A stretch of 64,000 bases of DNA from Pyronema omphalodes. Its lineage: Eukaryota > Ascomycota > Pezizomycetes > Pezizales > Pyronemataceae. The notes below the pieces were generated by a model. It ran no database searches and was not told the DNA's origin. It saw only the letters and a list, made by a program, of their open reading frames with translations. Positions 34,990-46,845 of this stretch are shown here, piece by piece. A program made the translations under genes and the position numbers. The stretch lies in contig JAJJXM010000009.1 in NCBI GenBank assembly GCA_024516155.1, positions 496,001-560,000 on the forward strand. The letters run 5' to 3'. Position 1 is the stretch's first letter, and the number at the start of each line of letters is the position of its first letter.

Positions 34990-35284
34990 TTTGGTGTTGA
35001 TGAGAGTAACTCTGGGGAAGGGAGAAGACTGGCGCTAGCTTTTAGGTCATCGCCTCGGGATGCGATGGTGACCCCGCCAGCCCCGCACCCCGGTAGGCCG
35101 GGTTCCACCTAGGTTCCCAGGAACGCGCGATGCGATGGGACGAAACAACGTAAGCAAACCTTACAACGTGCGCGAAAAAATCACGCTGGTATGTTAGGGC
35201 GTGTGTGCAGCCATTATTATCAGAAAGCTATGCTACAAACGATATTCCTTCTTATTCTCCTTCCCACCTATGTACCATACCCGT

Positions 35285-36439
35285 CTATAAATCCAAATCC
35301 TTGTCGATTCCACCCTTCTTTTCTGTGTCGTCCTTCTTTCCGTCCTTTTCTGCGCTCTTCTCGTCCTTCTTCTCCGCCTTGTCTTTCTCTCCCTCTCCCT
35401 CTCCTTCACCCTCGGCCTGGTCTTGTCGGTTCTTGATTTTGTTGTCGATAAGGTCGTGGAATGCGATAATTGCGCGGATGAGCGATGAAAGGTAGATGTT
35501 CATGAGCTGGTCATTGGTCTTGATTGCCAAGGCACGCGATAGCTCGTTGCTCTCCTCACCACCATCGGCGGAGGGAGTGGACAAGTTTGGTAATAGGTTG
35601 AAGACGTCCTGAAGGAGTCCGAGAATGGTGTGGTTAACGGGTAGTGCGCCGGAGTTGACCTTTGACAGGTAGTTTCCAATGTCTCGTAGGCGGAGGTGGA
35701 GACCCTGCAAGGCCTGGAGCTGGTTGTTGATGCGGGTAGAAAGGGAACCGACAGCGACGTCACGGATATCTCTGAGAAGGTGCTCAACACCAATCTCCTC
35801 GGCCTCCTCAGCTTCGATTATCGATGGGGTGTGAACGAAGGTCTTTGATGCAGTGGTACCGTCCTATGGAGCTTGTTAGCACCTCCGGAACTCAAACAGC
35901 AAGCTATCCAGGAGCTCCATACATCCTTGATCTCCTCAACAGCAAAGTAAGCATCTGTTGGTACTCCGATGGGCTTGGGCTCGACGTCAATGATGACAAG
36001 TAGAGGGTTTGGTGTGTAGCGTTTGAAGAGCTCGTTGATCTGTAAATCGGAAGCCCGGAGTTTGGGTCCAGAGTGGTACCATCCAATAAGCTTCTCCTTA
36101 GCATTGACCTTCTTGAACATGTCTCTCATAGACTCGACGTAGTTGTGGTCCAAGAACCATACGGCGGGATCCTTCTCGTCCTCCTCGAATGGAACTGAGC
36201 TATAGTCAGCACCATCCAATCCATCGTAGAATCTCATTACGAGGCATCGAGAAGCTCGTACCAGCAAAACTGTTTGTAACCCTCACTACCGAGCCAGAGT
36301 TCTGTCCAAGCAACACTCCAACAACTCTCTTCTTGCTCCCCTTAGCTGTACGGCCATAGTGATCGCATGCGCTGAGCAGAACTAGTGGGGCGACGGAAAT
36401 AGTGACGGAAGGGAAAGCTTCCGGGACGGTGGCAGGCAT
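35285..36439 (-). CDS. RPN8: 26S proteasome regulatory subunit Rpn8 (MPN domain)
   Basis: Three exons on the minus strand, 36439..36262, 36194..35923 and 35863..35285, encode 342 residues. Rpn8 is the inactive partner of the deubiquitinase Rpn11 in the proteasome lid. The MPN domain begins with [19 protein letters not shown] and runs to the [15 protein letters not shown] segment. The metal-binding JAMM residues are missing: the region reads [13 protein letters not shown] in place of H-x-H, as in all Rpn8 proteins. The C-terminal helices ([30 protein letters not shown]) bind the lid bundle, and the tail is a long Lys/Glu/Asp stretch. I chose MPATVPEAF as the start; 46 further in-frame codons upstream form a Ser/Pro-rich leader unlike the family. 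The two introns are 67 and 59 bp. Confidence 0.95.
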
Positions 36440-37406
36440 GACGGTCGTTTGTTTCGTATGGTTTGTCGTCAGGAAATTGGGGTGTGGTGATGGAGGTGGT
36501 GATGGGTTTGATAGTTGGAGGTTGCTCTGGCTGGAGTTGGTGGAGAGGCTGCTACTGCTGCTTGGGTCTGGTGTCACCGTGCGGCGTGTTGACAGGGATT
36601 AATGGCGTTTGCGGCGTTTGCGCGGCTGGGCGGCTGAAGTGGTGGCGTGGCGGTTCTGCGCGTTACAGTGAGGCTCTGCGCATGACAATGAGGCTCTGCT
36701 CGTGCTTGTGTTACAGCCTTTATGGGTAAAGTCCACCCTGGGGAAGACTTAACTGATGGCTTCCTGCACTCGCGGATGCTGTTGCCACATGCTGCCGCCC
36801 TGTGCCATCTGTCCATTTCCTCCTCCGAACCCTTCGTCCAGCAAGCAGCCCATATAGAAAAAAAAAAAAAAGAAGTGGCTCCCGCTCGTCCGCATTCAGC
36901 CTTTTGAAACAAGAAACTTGATGAGAATTATGTGTCTTCTAGTTACATAGTACAGATTGTACAATATCCATGCAAATTTCAATGAATTTCCTAATTATTG
37001 ATTGATATTTATCAGTAAATTCCCATTAAAATCAATCATTAATCTGATCACTCGTGATTCCCGGCATTCTCCCACTGCACCCACATATATTCCTCCCTCC
37101 CCGCCGACACTCCCGAATCCCGCTACGGCCTGGTTCTCTCGCCGTTCTCGCCGAACCCCAGCAGCCCAGCAACGCCGGTTCCCAACAACATCCACCTACG
37201 CACGCCTAACCTCCAGAAACCCGCATCGGAAAAGTCTTGGCTGAGTATTACTTCCTTTCTTCCAGACCCCCGGTTAACATCACCACCTCCGCCCCCACTC
37301 CCTTTGCGCTTGCTTTTTATACAGCATCTCAACGCTCTCTCGTGCTCTGTCTTCTTTGTCTTCCTTTTTGATTCCCTTGGACGTTCCACCAACTACACAA
37401 TTCACC
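36440..37406. promoter_or_regulatory. Divergent intergenic region, rpn8 / adk1
   Basis: About 970 bp between the start codons. It includes a poly-A run at 36859-36871, an A/T-rich middle (36915-37050) and C/T-rich sequence before the adk1 ATG, as is common for fungal leaders. A yeast Rpn4 element (GGTGGCAAA) is not visible. No other gene is supported. Confidence 0.45.
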
Positions 37407-38390
<984 letters not shown>

Positions 38391-41300
38391 ATCATTGCTT
38401 CGGATTAAGTAAATATTTAACGACAAACGATATGGGTAGTTTGGTTGCGTGGTGAAAATCTTCTGGGTCTTGATTTTTTAGCCTTTTCTTTTCCTTATTT
38501 CCTTACTCTTTCATTTTTTTTTTCTTTTTTTCCTACATACCTTCTTCTTTTTTTACTTACTTTTTGAATCGGGTGTTACTTTTTTTCACTTTCCAAACCT
38601 TCGTTTCCTAGAACTTTTGATGGCCGTTTATGTTGGATGTTCCGTTTTACTTTCACGCTAAGAGCGATGTTCATCGGCGCCCTTTCCTCCGATGCTCCAT
38701 CCAGCAACCAACCACCACCACGCGAACGTAGTGAGGGAAATGTAGGAAACGTAGGAGTTTAAGCAGTAAGGAGCGTATCTAGGAATCTCCATAAAAACAA
38801 AATTTACGATGTATCAGTAGAACAGTAGATTACTCGGCGTGGGTAGGAAAAATATATATATATCGGTATGAATTGAATATTATAAATTACATGTCCGGCC
38901 CGATTGATACATAACTATAAAATATCAAGATGCGAAAACTATCCCGACATGATGGAATCTCGAATCTCGAAACTCAATGGATCCCAAAAAATGAGGCTGG
39001 AAACGCGGTAACGCGCCTACGTAGATCTCATCTGTGATTCTGTGTAACCTCTACCCTGTATTTCATCTTCATCTTCATCTTCATCTTCATACATACTCAA
39101 TCTTTAGATCGGCCCGAGGATAGGAAATTCCCCAGAAAAATAGTTGCCTCGGAACAAACAAAAATATTGATAGCTTATCTAAACATGACGTCTGTCTATG
39201 TATGTATCACAACCTATGGACATATAACCCGGTTGCATAAAATTATGCAAGACCATGAAGCGCTCCATGCTATGGTGGTGCCATGGTGGTGGTGGACCGT
39301 GGTCACTGACGGTTCCTGAACTGCGCAGTATACATATGGTATGGTATGGTGCGGTATGGTGCAAGCAGAAAACCGACTAACCCACAACAAACCTTCGGGA
39401 ATCGACGGATCCCCACGGGGTAAAGGAGCAATGGACGGGTTGTGATGTACCCAGCCCCTAAAATTCAGCACCAGAGTATCTAAGTCCGCATTAGGCTGCG
39501 GGGATACGGGGTTACGGCTGCTAACTTTTGGCGTGTAGGGGAGTGGGAGTGGTGGGGGTGCACTCTTGCACTCCAGAATACCGGGCTTAAAGGCTTGAAG
39601 GCTTAAGGGTTATGGGTTATGGGTTATGGGTTATGGGTTATGGGTTATGGGTTATGGGTTATGGGTTATGGGTTATGGGTTATGGGTTATGGGTTATGGG
39701 TTATGGGTTATGGGTTATGGGTTATGGGTTATGGGTTATGGTAAGATGGCTATGATGGGCTATGATGGATAGTTGGGATGGTTGGGATGGTTGGAATAGT
39801 TGGAATACTGGATGCTGGGACTGGGGCTTGAAACAGGTTGCTTGCCTACTGGATGGTCGGCCCGATCGGGTCGGTGTCGGTGTCGGATGGTACGGCATCT
39901 CGGCGGTTGGGTTTTTGGGGATTGTGGGATTTGGTGAGGTCCTCCGTGGGGCAGAGGGGACTGTGAAGATTAGAGAGGATATGTAATTATAATTGCTGTT
40001 TGTTATTTTCTAATGGTGATTGTTATAGGTGAGTAATTGGTGAGGATAGACGGTTGTTGGTCGCTGAGTGCTGGTTGCTGGTTGCTGGTTGCTGGTTGAT
40101 GAGGATGAGGATGAAGAGGAGATGTTGAGTAATATGATTGTGACTATGTAATGTTTTCTGTGCGGTGTTACTATTGACTATATAGACTGTACTGAGCACT
40201 AAGTAAAGTGTATTGCGAATTGTGACTGTTTCCTAAGCAATGCATACTGAGTACATAATGTGTAATGTGATATATACTGTATAATATAACTACGTAGTAT
40301 GTACTGCATAGCATATGACATGTTCAGTCCATACAGTTACAGTTATAATCAACCCATATTCAAGATTTATATCCGATTCCATACTCCAACTTCAACCTTA
40401 TCCTTATCCTTATCCTGATCCTTAGCAGTCACCTCCAATTCCAATACCTTCACCATGACTTTCATCTTTCTTTTAACTCCAACTCCCGACATATCTCGGC
40501 ATGGCTTGGTATACAGCAGCGCTTTAAAAAGCTTTCTTCCTACATAAACCTTGAGAATTACCAGTTCGATATTGGTCATAAGTATATATATATACCAAAG
40601 GACTTCTAGTGAGCAGAAATTTCACTATCGCATTTTACAACAAATCGAAACGATAGATTATTTTATTTAAACCCTTTCCTTCTCATTAAGGAAATACCTG
40701 AGTCCTGGTCCCATTACGTATTTTATTCAAGAGTTGTAATTTCCCAGTTGATCGGTCGGTATTTACTATTGGGTTTGCTATAAAATGAAATATGTAGCAA
40801 AAGTGTTGGTATGGCCTTACGGAGGGGGTTTATTTTCACTATATACCATACGGGAAAATGTGAAGATAGGTTTTTGGGTTAGATACTGACTGCCGCGGTG
40901 CTGGAATGGTGTTGTTGAAGTGTGACCGCGATCACTGTGTAAGCTTTCGGTGGCTAGAAATGGAAAGGTAGTCGGCTCTATTCCATATGCTCGTAGGTGG
41001 ATGCTGAGTAATGGAGGGTATAAAGGGTTTAAATATTGCTTTGTATAAGGTGAGTATGTTACAATTGGATCCTCAGTCTCAAAGGGTGTGGATTGGCTAC
41101 TGTGAAGTATAAAAACTGCAATACGGAATGTGATGGATTTTCAAATTTTTATTCCCTACAGAATTAATGTAAATTCTTGTTATCATGTATGGAGCTATCT
41201 ATGAACAAAGTTTTCTGTTCGTTATCAATTATAATCAATTAACTACAAAGATCACAATAAGGAAGAACGAGACCAAATTTTCTGTAAAGAAATAAATGTG

Positions 41301-41948
41301 AATTAAGATAAACTGAATGGAATTGAATTGAATTTAACACTATAAAAAAATCACTAAGTTACTGAAGTGGTATTTCGGGACTGACATTGATCATGTCGAT
41401 CATCTCAAGTATCTCTTTTGCTTTTGTTTTTTTCGGTTTTCCGGTTTTGTTTTTTGAAACCTCTTTCTCTTTTTAAAACTTCTTCTCTTATCGATAGAGA
41501 TGCTGACATGGTATAACGTTGTAGTACTTCCGTTAGAAGGAAGGAAGGTAAAAACACTCCTCGGTCCGGTCATCTAATGATCCCTATACAGTCCCTAACA
41601 AAAAAAAAAATGAAAACAAAAAAAACGCCGTTCGAAAAACTCGAAAAAAAAAAACAAAAACAGGGGGTATAAAAAAACAGGAAACAAACAAACAAACAAG
41701 ACAATAAATACAAAAGCAGTACTCCCACCAAATTTTGTGAAACTTAAAAAAAAAAACCGAAAAAACCGAAGAATAAAAGGAAGAACCCGAAAGTAATAAG
41801 TAGATGGGCACAAATGAAATGTTTGAATGAATGTGATATAACTCGTGTATCAAGCTTTGCAAGGGTATTCGTGTTATGCTGGTTCGCTCTTGATTTTGAC
41901 TTTACGATCGGTTTCCTCGTTCTGTTTCATCATTAGCCCATGCTCATG
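38391..41948. other. Long gene-free intergenic stretch
   Basis: About 3.5 kb with no domain-bearing frame. It contains T-rich sequence after adk1 (38460-38590), CTTCAT repeats near 39063-39090, the TTATGGG array at 39607-39740, GGTTGCT repeats at about 40070-40100, TTATCC repeats near 40394-40415 and A-rich sequence at 41590-41770. Small frames at 40367-40579 and 41584-41862 are compositional artefacts. Confidence 0.55.
39607..39740. repeat. GGGTTAT heptamer array
   Basis: About 19 perfect head-to-tail copies of GGGTTAT (equally TTATGGG). The unit differs from the common fungal telomere TTAGGG by one inserted T or A. It lies more than 20 kb from either end of the window among ordinary genes, so it is interstitial. 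The left edge is GGCTTAAGG repeats that look like the seed of the array. Confidence 0.95.
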
Positions 41949-44255
41949 CTACATCCGTCTTCGGCTCCGATTTCGACTCGGCGTTGCCTCGCCTTCAGAT
42001 ATACATACCTCGGCCTTTCTTTTCACACCGCCAGCAGTAGAATCAGGAGTTCCACCCCTCGAGTTAGGTGCCGGGCCATTAGCCCTATCCTTACTGGCCT
42101 CGGCATGGCAACTAGCATGGAATAATCTTCCTCCAACCTGCTTTGCATCCATCCAAACAAACTCCTCAGTTTCATCATGCCATACATATTTGAGTTCCTC
42201 TTGGCATATGGGGCAGACTTTGTGGGTCTCTTCCGCATCGGGAACTACTACGTATTGTTTTCTGATATCTTCGCTACGAGATTCTGCGGTGCTCTCGGTT
42301 CCCGAGGATTCGGGCTCGGCAACCATAATGTCTTCGGCATCATCGGCGGATTTAATCCATTCCTATTACTTATTAGACACAGATCTACATGAAGGATACA
42401 TTTTGAGTGACGACAGAAACTTACCTCCTCATCAACGTACCAGCTTCTGTTCTGGCCGCGCTTAACCGATTCCGCCATTCGTTGGTGCACCCGGAAATGC
42501 CAGTCGAGATGTGCTCGCTTCTCCTTACGACCCTTCTCAGAGTCTTCGAAGCGTCTCGCACAGGAAGAACACTTATTGGGTAGAGTCTCATTGAGACGGG
42601 GGATAAGATGGTGTCGGGGTCTACGGAGACTTATTAGCATACTACATTTACGATTTTACGGTTTATATGGTAGGGATCTACATTTGTAAAGACTTGGTAT
42701 TCATTTCTACATCAATAGAGCGCCAGTCACGCTTAACACCACCCTGAGAAGGAGCGGGGGATTGTGTGGGCTGTGGGATGATGTTCCTTGAAAGAGCTGG
42801 CATATTGGGCATGTTGGGCATGTTTGGCATGTTTGGCATAGCCCCTGGTAGCGGTAAAGGGAATGGAAGAGGTGCTCCTCCTTGTAGAGGTGGTGGAGGA
42901 GGGGGGAGCAATAATCCTGCCTTCTGTAAAGAAGCAAATAATGCTGCGGGATCTACAGCTCCAGGTGCACCGGCTCCAAAAGCTGGCATAGGGGGTGGTA
43001 CAGGGAGAGGTACCGATGGGAGTTGCACCGGAAGATTCATTGGTGGTGGTGGCGGCGTAGGGACTCCGGGAAAGTTCATGGGCATGTTTTGTGCCGCAGT
43101 TGCCAACAGAGATGCCAAATCTTGGGTAGAAAGGGGAAGAGAAGGCATCTGAGGAGGTGGTGGTGGTGGGGGCGGAGGAGGTGTTGGTGCAACTGGTCGA
43201 AACGTAGAGGCCAATCCTCTCACCTGCTCGCGGACAATTGCAAGCTGGGCTTCTGGTAGAGATTGTGTCTGGAGAATCTTCCTCAAGTCAAGCAAAGCCT
43301 GAAGACGATTCTGGTTCTCTTGGCTAAGTGGTTCTCTCGCTGCCAATCCAGAAAACGATTCAATGAGACGAGCTATATCACTTTGGATTGTGTCTACACT
43401 GCCATTTGCAGGCGGACCATTGATTGAAAGCTGCTGTACTGCTGGCTGGATATTCTGCACATTCTGCTGAACCGGCTGAGACACAACATGAGAAAATGGC
43501 ATTGTATAATGGTTTATTTGTCCACCCACCGTGTTTCCATTAGGGGTACCAGAGGCACTCCTCTGAAATTCATAACCATTAGGATTAGGGTAAGGTGCAA
43601 CACCATTTGGTCCGGGAGGGGGAGGCGTGTTTCGAAACTGCGGAGGTGGTGTTCTACCATTGACTCCTCGGTCCAAGGCGAGTTGCTGCTTCTGCCGCAT
43701 TTGCCTCTGGCTGGATTCGAGTGCGGCGGTCCTGGCTTTTATCAGAGCATTATCGATCTTCCGAGTCATTTCACTTGCGAACACAGGTTGCGCAGAGGTC
43801 GATCCTGGGGGCGGTGCCTTCCATGTTTGCAACATCTCTTCAAGCTTCCTTCTGATCGGTGGCTCAACCACGATGTAGGTGTCCATGAAGGTCTGGTACA
43901 GGTTTCTCTGGAAGTACAGCGTGTACGGTGTGCCGACATTCTTCGCGATTGAGTCGAGCAAGTACAATGCGGGGAGCTTTCGATTTGGCGCGGTCTATAA
44001 ATAAGTTAGTAGTCGTATCAACTTCGCTTAACCTGTCTCCATCGCCATCACCACGGCTGTCGTCATAGGAATAAGGGCACCTACATTCCGAATGTGTTCT
44101 TCTAGTGTTCGCGCAATAGCCTGCGCAGCATGGATATTTTCTCGTGCGATAACAGTTAAAGTGGAAATTTCGTATCTTGAGTTGAGTACAAGGTCGTCTA
44201 GAGATGACTTGTAGTCCTCCACCAACTCGTCTGACGAGAGTCCTGGCCCTGACAT
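41949..44255 (-). CDS. PCF11: mRNA cleavage and polyadenylation factor Pcf11
   Basis: Four exons on the minus strand, 44255..44085, 43994..42682, 42629..42425 and 42362..41949, encode about 700 residues. Pcf11 is a CF IA subunit that couples RNA polymerase II to 3'-end processing and termination. Residues ~1-135 are the CTD-interaction domain: DYKSSLDDLVLNSRYEIS and LYLLDSIAKNVGTPYT, then FMDTYIVVEPPIRRKLEEM. A Gln- and Pro-rich middle follows, with poly-proline runs and an M-P-N repeat. Two zinc-finger modules close the protein: C515-S-S-C518-A-R-R-F with a downstream WHFRVH, and C613-P-I-C616 with LFHASCH. The last residues are Arg/Ser basic. Introns are 90, 52 and 62 bp, with CTAAC/CTAAT branch sites. 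The third-exon junction (LQ-I-L-RRPRHHL) is slightly ambiguous. Confidence 0.92.
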
Positions 44256-45171
44256 CTCGAAGTTGTTGTATGTAACAAAGAATGTTCTGAGACAGGCAGT
44301 GAAAACACACAGAAATCGCGACAACCAACAGCTTCCTCTTGATTCTAGGTGCTAACTACGACGAAAAGCAAATGGGTATCGCGAGGAAAGAATCAAAACA
44401 AGTGCACGATTCTAGTTCCGCAGAACTTTGTCCCTCCTAGTATGTGACTCTAGTTGAGTTCCTGTAACACGAGCGCGCCTCTCCCTACTATGCAACCCGC
44501 CACTACGGGTGGGGAACACGCTCTTTGCTGTGAGAAGCTGTTAGTGGTTGCTCCGGTAGAGTACGGAGAAGATATCGAAAGAGGGGCGTTGTGGTGCCTG
44601 ATTGTACGCGGTGATGGCAACCTGTTGGGGGAGTTTCGTAGATGCTGACGGATGGCGGAAGAGTTGGAGTTGGGGTGGAGGTTTAAGTGAGGTGAGGTGC
44701 AAAACCGCCTTCGTCTTTTGTGACGGCAGTAGCTCGCCCTGTGCCACCGTCGCGCCAAGCTTATCTTATTCAAGTCTAACCTGATTTTCACATTGGAGAA
44801 CGCTTCAAGAAAGGGCTAAGAGAAAGTATATCCAAACTGGTGTCGCGCGAGCTGAATGAATTAATTAATAACTTCAACAACAGAAGAGTTCGAGTCTCGA
44901 TCTCATTCATTTTTCATATCTTCGTGATGCTTTTACCAGTTCTGGTTAGACACCGCGTTCGACCGATTCGGCTTAGTTCCTAAAAGATAGCGCCTTTCTA
45001 TGCGACTGTGCAGTAGCTCGGTCGAACTTTTTTTCGCGGTGCCGCTTTATATCACTCGTCAGATAAGTACTGCCGACGAACACCTTTGCGCCCCTCTTCC
45101 TTCTCCGTGCATTTGTCGTCGTCGCTGCCGTACTTCTCCAAGTCCATCCCGAAACTCACATATCGCCAAAA
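44256..45171. promoter_or_regulatory. Divergent intergenic region, pcf11 / ggc1
   Basis: 916 bp between opposed starts. Short frames between 44450 and 44790 overlap on both strands and show no family features. A TTAATTAATTA A/T patch lies at 44858-44870, and the ggc1 side is C/T-rich with a likely transcription start near 45040-45060. No specific factor site was recognised. Confidence 0.45.
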
Positions 45172-46309
45172 ATGTCTCCCCCGTCGTCCAACAAGAAGGA
45201 GTCCACCACCGCTCGTGTTCTCGGTTCCGGTATGCTTCTCGGTAATTGTGTCTGGTCGGACGGAACTGATTTGTGGTAATAGGATCTGCCGGTATCGCTG
45301 AGCTTGCTGTCTTCCACCCCGTATGTTTACTCCGTTGGTGTTGCCGGTTGCTACCGGTTGTAATCTGCTTGCTTTGTTTACTAATAATGTTACCTTCAGG
45401 TCGACACCATTGCGAAGCGTCTTATGAGCAACCAGACCAAGATTTCCGGACTTCCTCAGCTTCAGACCGTTATCTTCAAGGACTACGCTACCGCCTCTGT
45501 CGGAAAGAAGTTCTTCTCTCTTTTCCCTGGTCTTGGATACGCCGCCGGATACAAGGTTCTCCAGCGTGTTTACAAGTACGGAGGACAGCCCTTCGTTCGT
45601 GACTACCTTTCCCAGCACCATGCTTCCAAGTTCGAGAATGCTTTCGGAAAGTCCAGCGGAAAGGCCATCATGCACGCCTCTGCTGGAAGGTTAGTTCCGC
45701 TATATCCGTGAATTCTGTATTATATGACTAATAAATTTGTAGTTTGATCGGAATTGGAGAGATCGTCCTCCTTCCCCTCGATGTCTTGAAGATCAAGCGT
45801 CAGACAAACCCCGAGGCCTTCCGTGGACGTGGTCTCTTCAAGATCATCGCTGATGAGGGTATGGGACTCTACCGTGGATGGCAGTGGACTGCTGCCCGTA
45901 ACGCTCCCGGATCTTTCGCTGTATGTATCTCCGAAGTTTTATGAAATGCGGGACATAGCTAATATCACCATAGCTCTTCGGAGGATCTGCCTTCGCCAAG
46001 GAGGCTCTTGGAATCAAGGACTACAACAAGGCCACCTGGGGTGAGAACTTCATTGCCTCCGTTGCCGGAGCCACCGCTTCCCTCGTTGTCTCTGCTCCTC
46101 TCGACGTTATCAAGACCCGTATCCAGAACCGTAACTTCGAGAACCCCGAGGGAGGATTCAAGATTGTCTCCAACATGATCAAGAACGAGGGACCCACCGC
46201 CTTCTTCAAGGGACTTACCCCCAAGCTCTTGATGACCGGACCCAAGCTTGTCTTCTCTTTCTGGCTCGCCCAGACTTTGATCCCTGCCTTCGACAAGGCC
46301 CTTAACTAA
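45172..46309 (+). CDS. GGC1: Mitochondrial GTP/GDP carrier Ggc1 (Yhm1)
   Basis: Five exons, 45172..45229, 45283..45320, 45400..45689, 45743..45920 and 45974..46309, encode 299 residues. Ggc1 imports GTP into mitochondria in exchange for GDP and affects iron homeostasis. All three carrier signatures are present: PVDTIAKRL, PLDVLKIKR and PLDVIKTRI. The segments FSLFPGLGYAAGYKVLQRV, LIGIGEIVLLPLDVLKIKR and PTAFFKGLTPKLLMTGPKL are hallmarks of this subfamily rather than of carriers in general. Splice junctions all restore these motifs. Codon use is strongly C-ending, which suggests high expression, unlike the accessory genes nearby. It is divergent from pcf11. Confidence 0.95.
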
Positions 46310-46845
46310 ACAACCAAACGGCGGATAGACGATAGACGATGTTAGCCGGCCTCTTTTCGGCAAAGATACCTACATTTAGCAGAAAAGGCGTTGTTACAGG
46401 ATAATTGTGTTTTTACGAGTAGACCTTTTTTACACCGTCTATTCTTTTCTTTTTTTGGTTTATGCGGGTATAGGTTCGGGTTTTGTATGATATTATGTTT
46501 GGTGATATCCACCAGCGCATGGGAGTTCATGGATGTCTGTGTTGATATATATTCTCCGCTCCAAAATTTCAGGGGAGCCCTGGGAATGGCTGGAAAAATG
46601 GCATAAAAGCGATTGATTTCTTTGTACATAGATGGAAGGCGTCTAGAATAGGAAAGACGGTTACCAACGGACAAATTGCATCATATGGATATGTATGAAT
46701 AACGTGATACACTGCAGATTCCCTCGAGAAGACATATATATATGCTCACCTTTAAGCCATGATGTTGCACTTGAGTCTGTGCACTGCGCATGAGGCCCAA
46801 CCGTGAATAGAAACAACACCGCGCATCAAACGCGCAACAATCGGG
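46310..46845. other. Intergenic stretch, ggc1 to hydrolase
   Basis: The 3' flank of ggc1 is T-rich (46420-46460). A TATATATATA tract lies at 46734-46743, about 105 bp upstream of the next ATG, and may serve as a TATA region. No other gene was seen. Confidence 0.45.

Noticed and set aside
36440..36577. 46-codon in-frame N-terminal extension of Rpn8
   Set aside because: Ser/Pro/Asn-rich and unlike the family, which begins at the [10 protein letters not shown] region. Kept only as an alternative start.
44450..44791. Overlapping frames of 60-113 codons between pcf11 and ggc1
   Set aside because: Open on both strands, no family features, and they lie in the shared promoter region.
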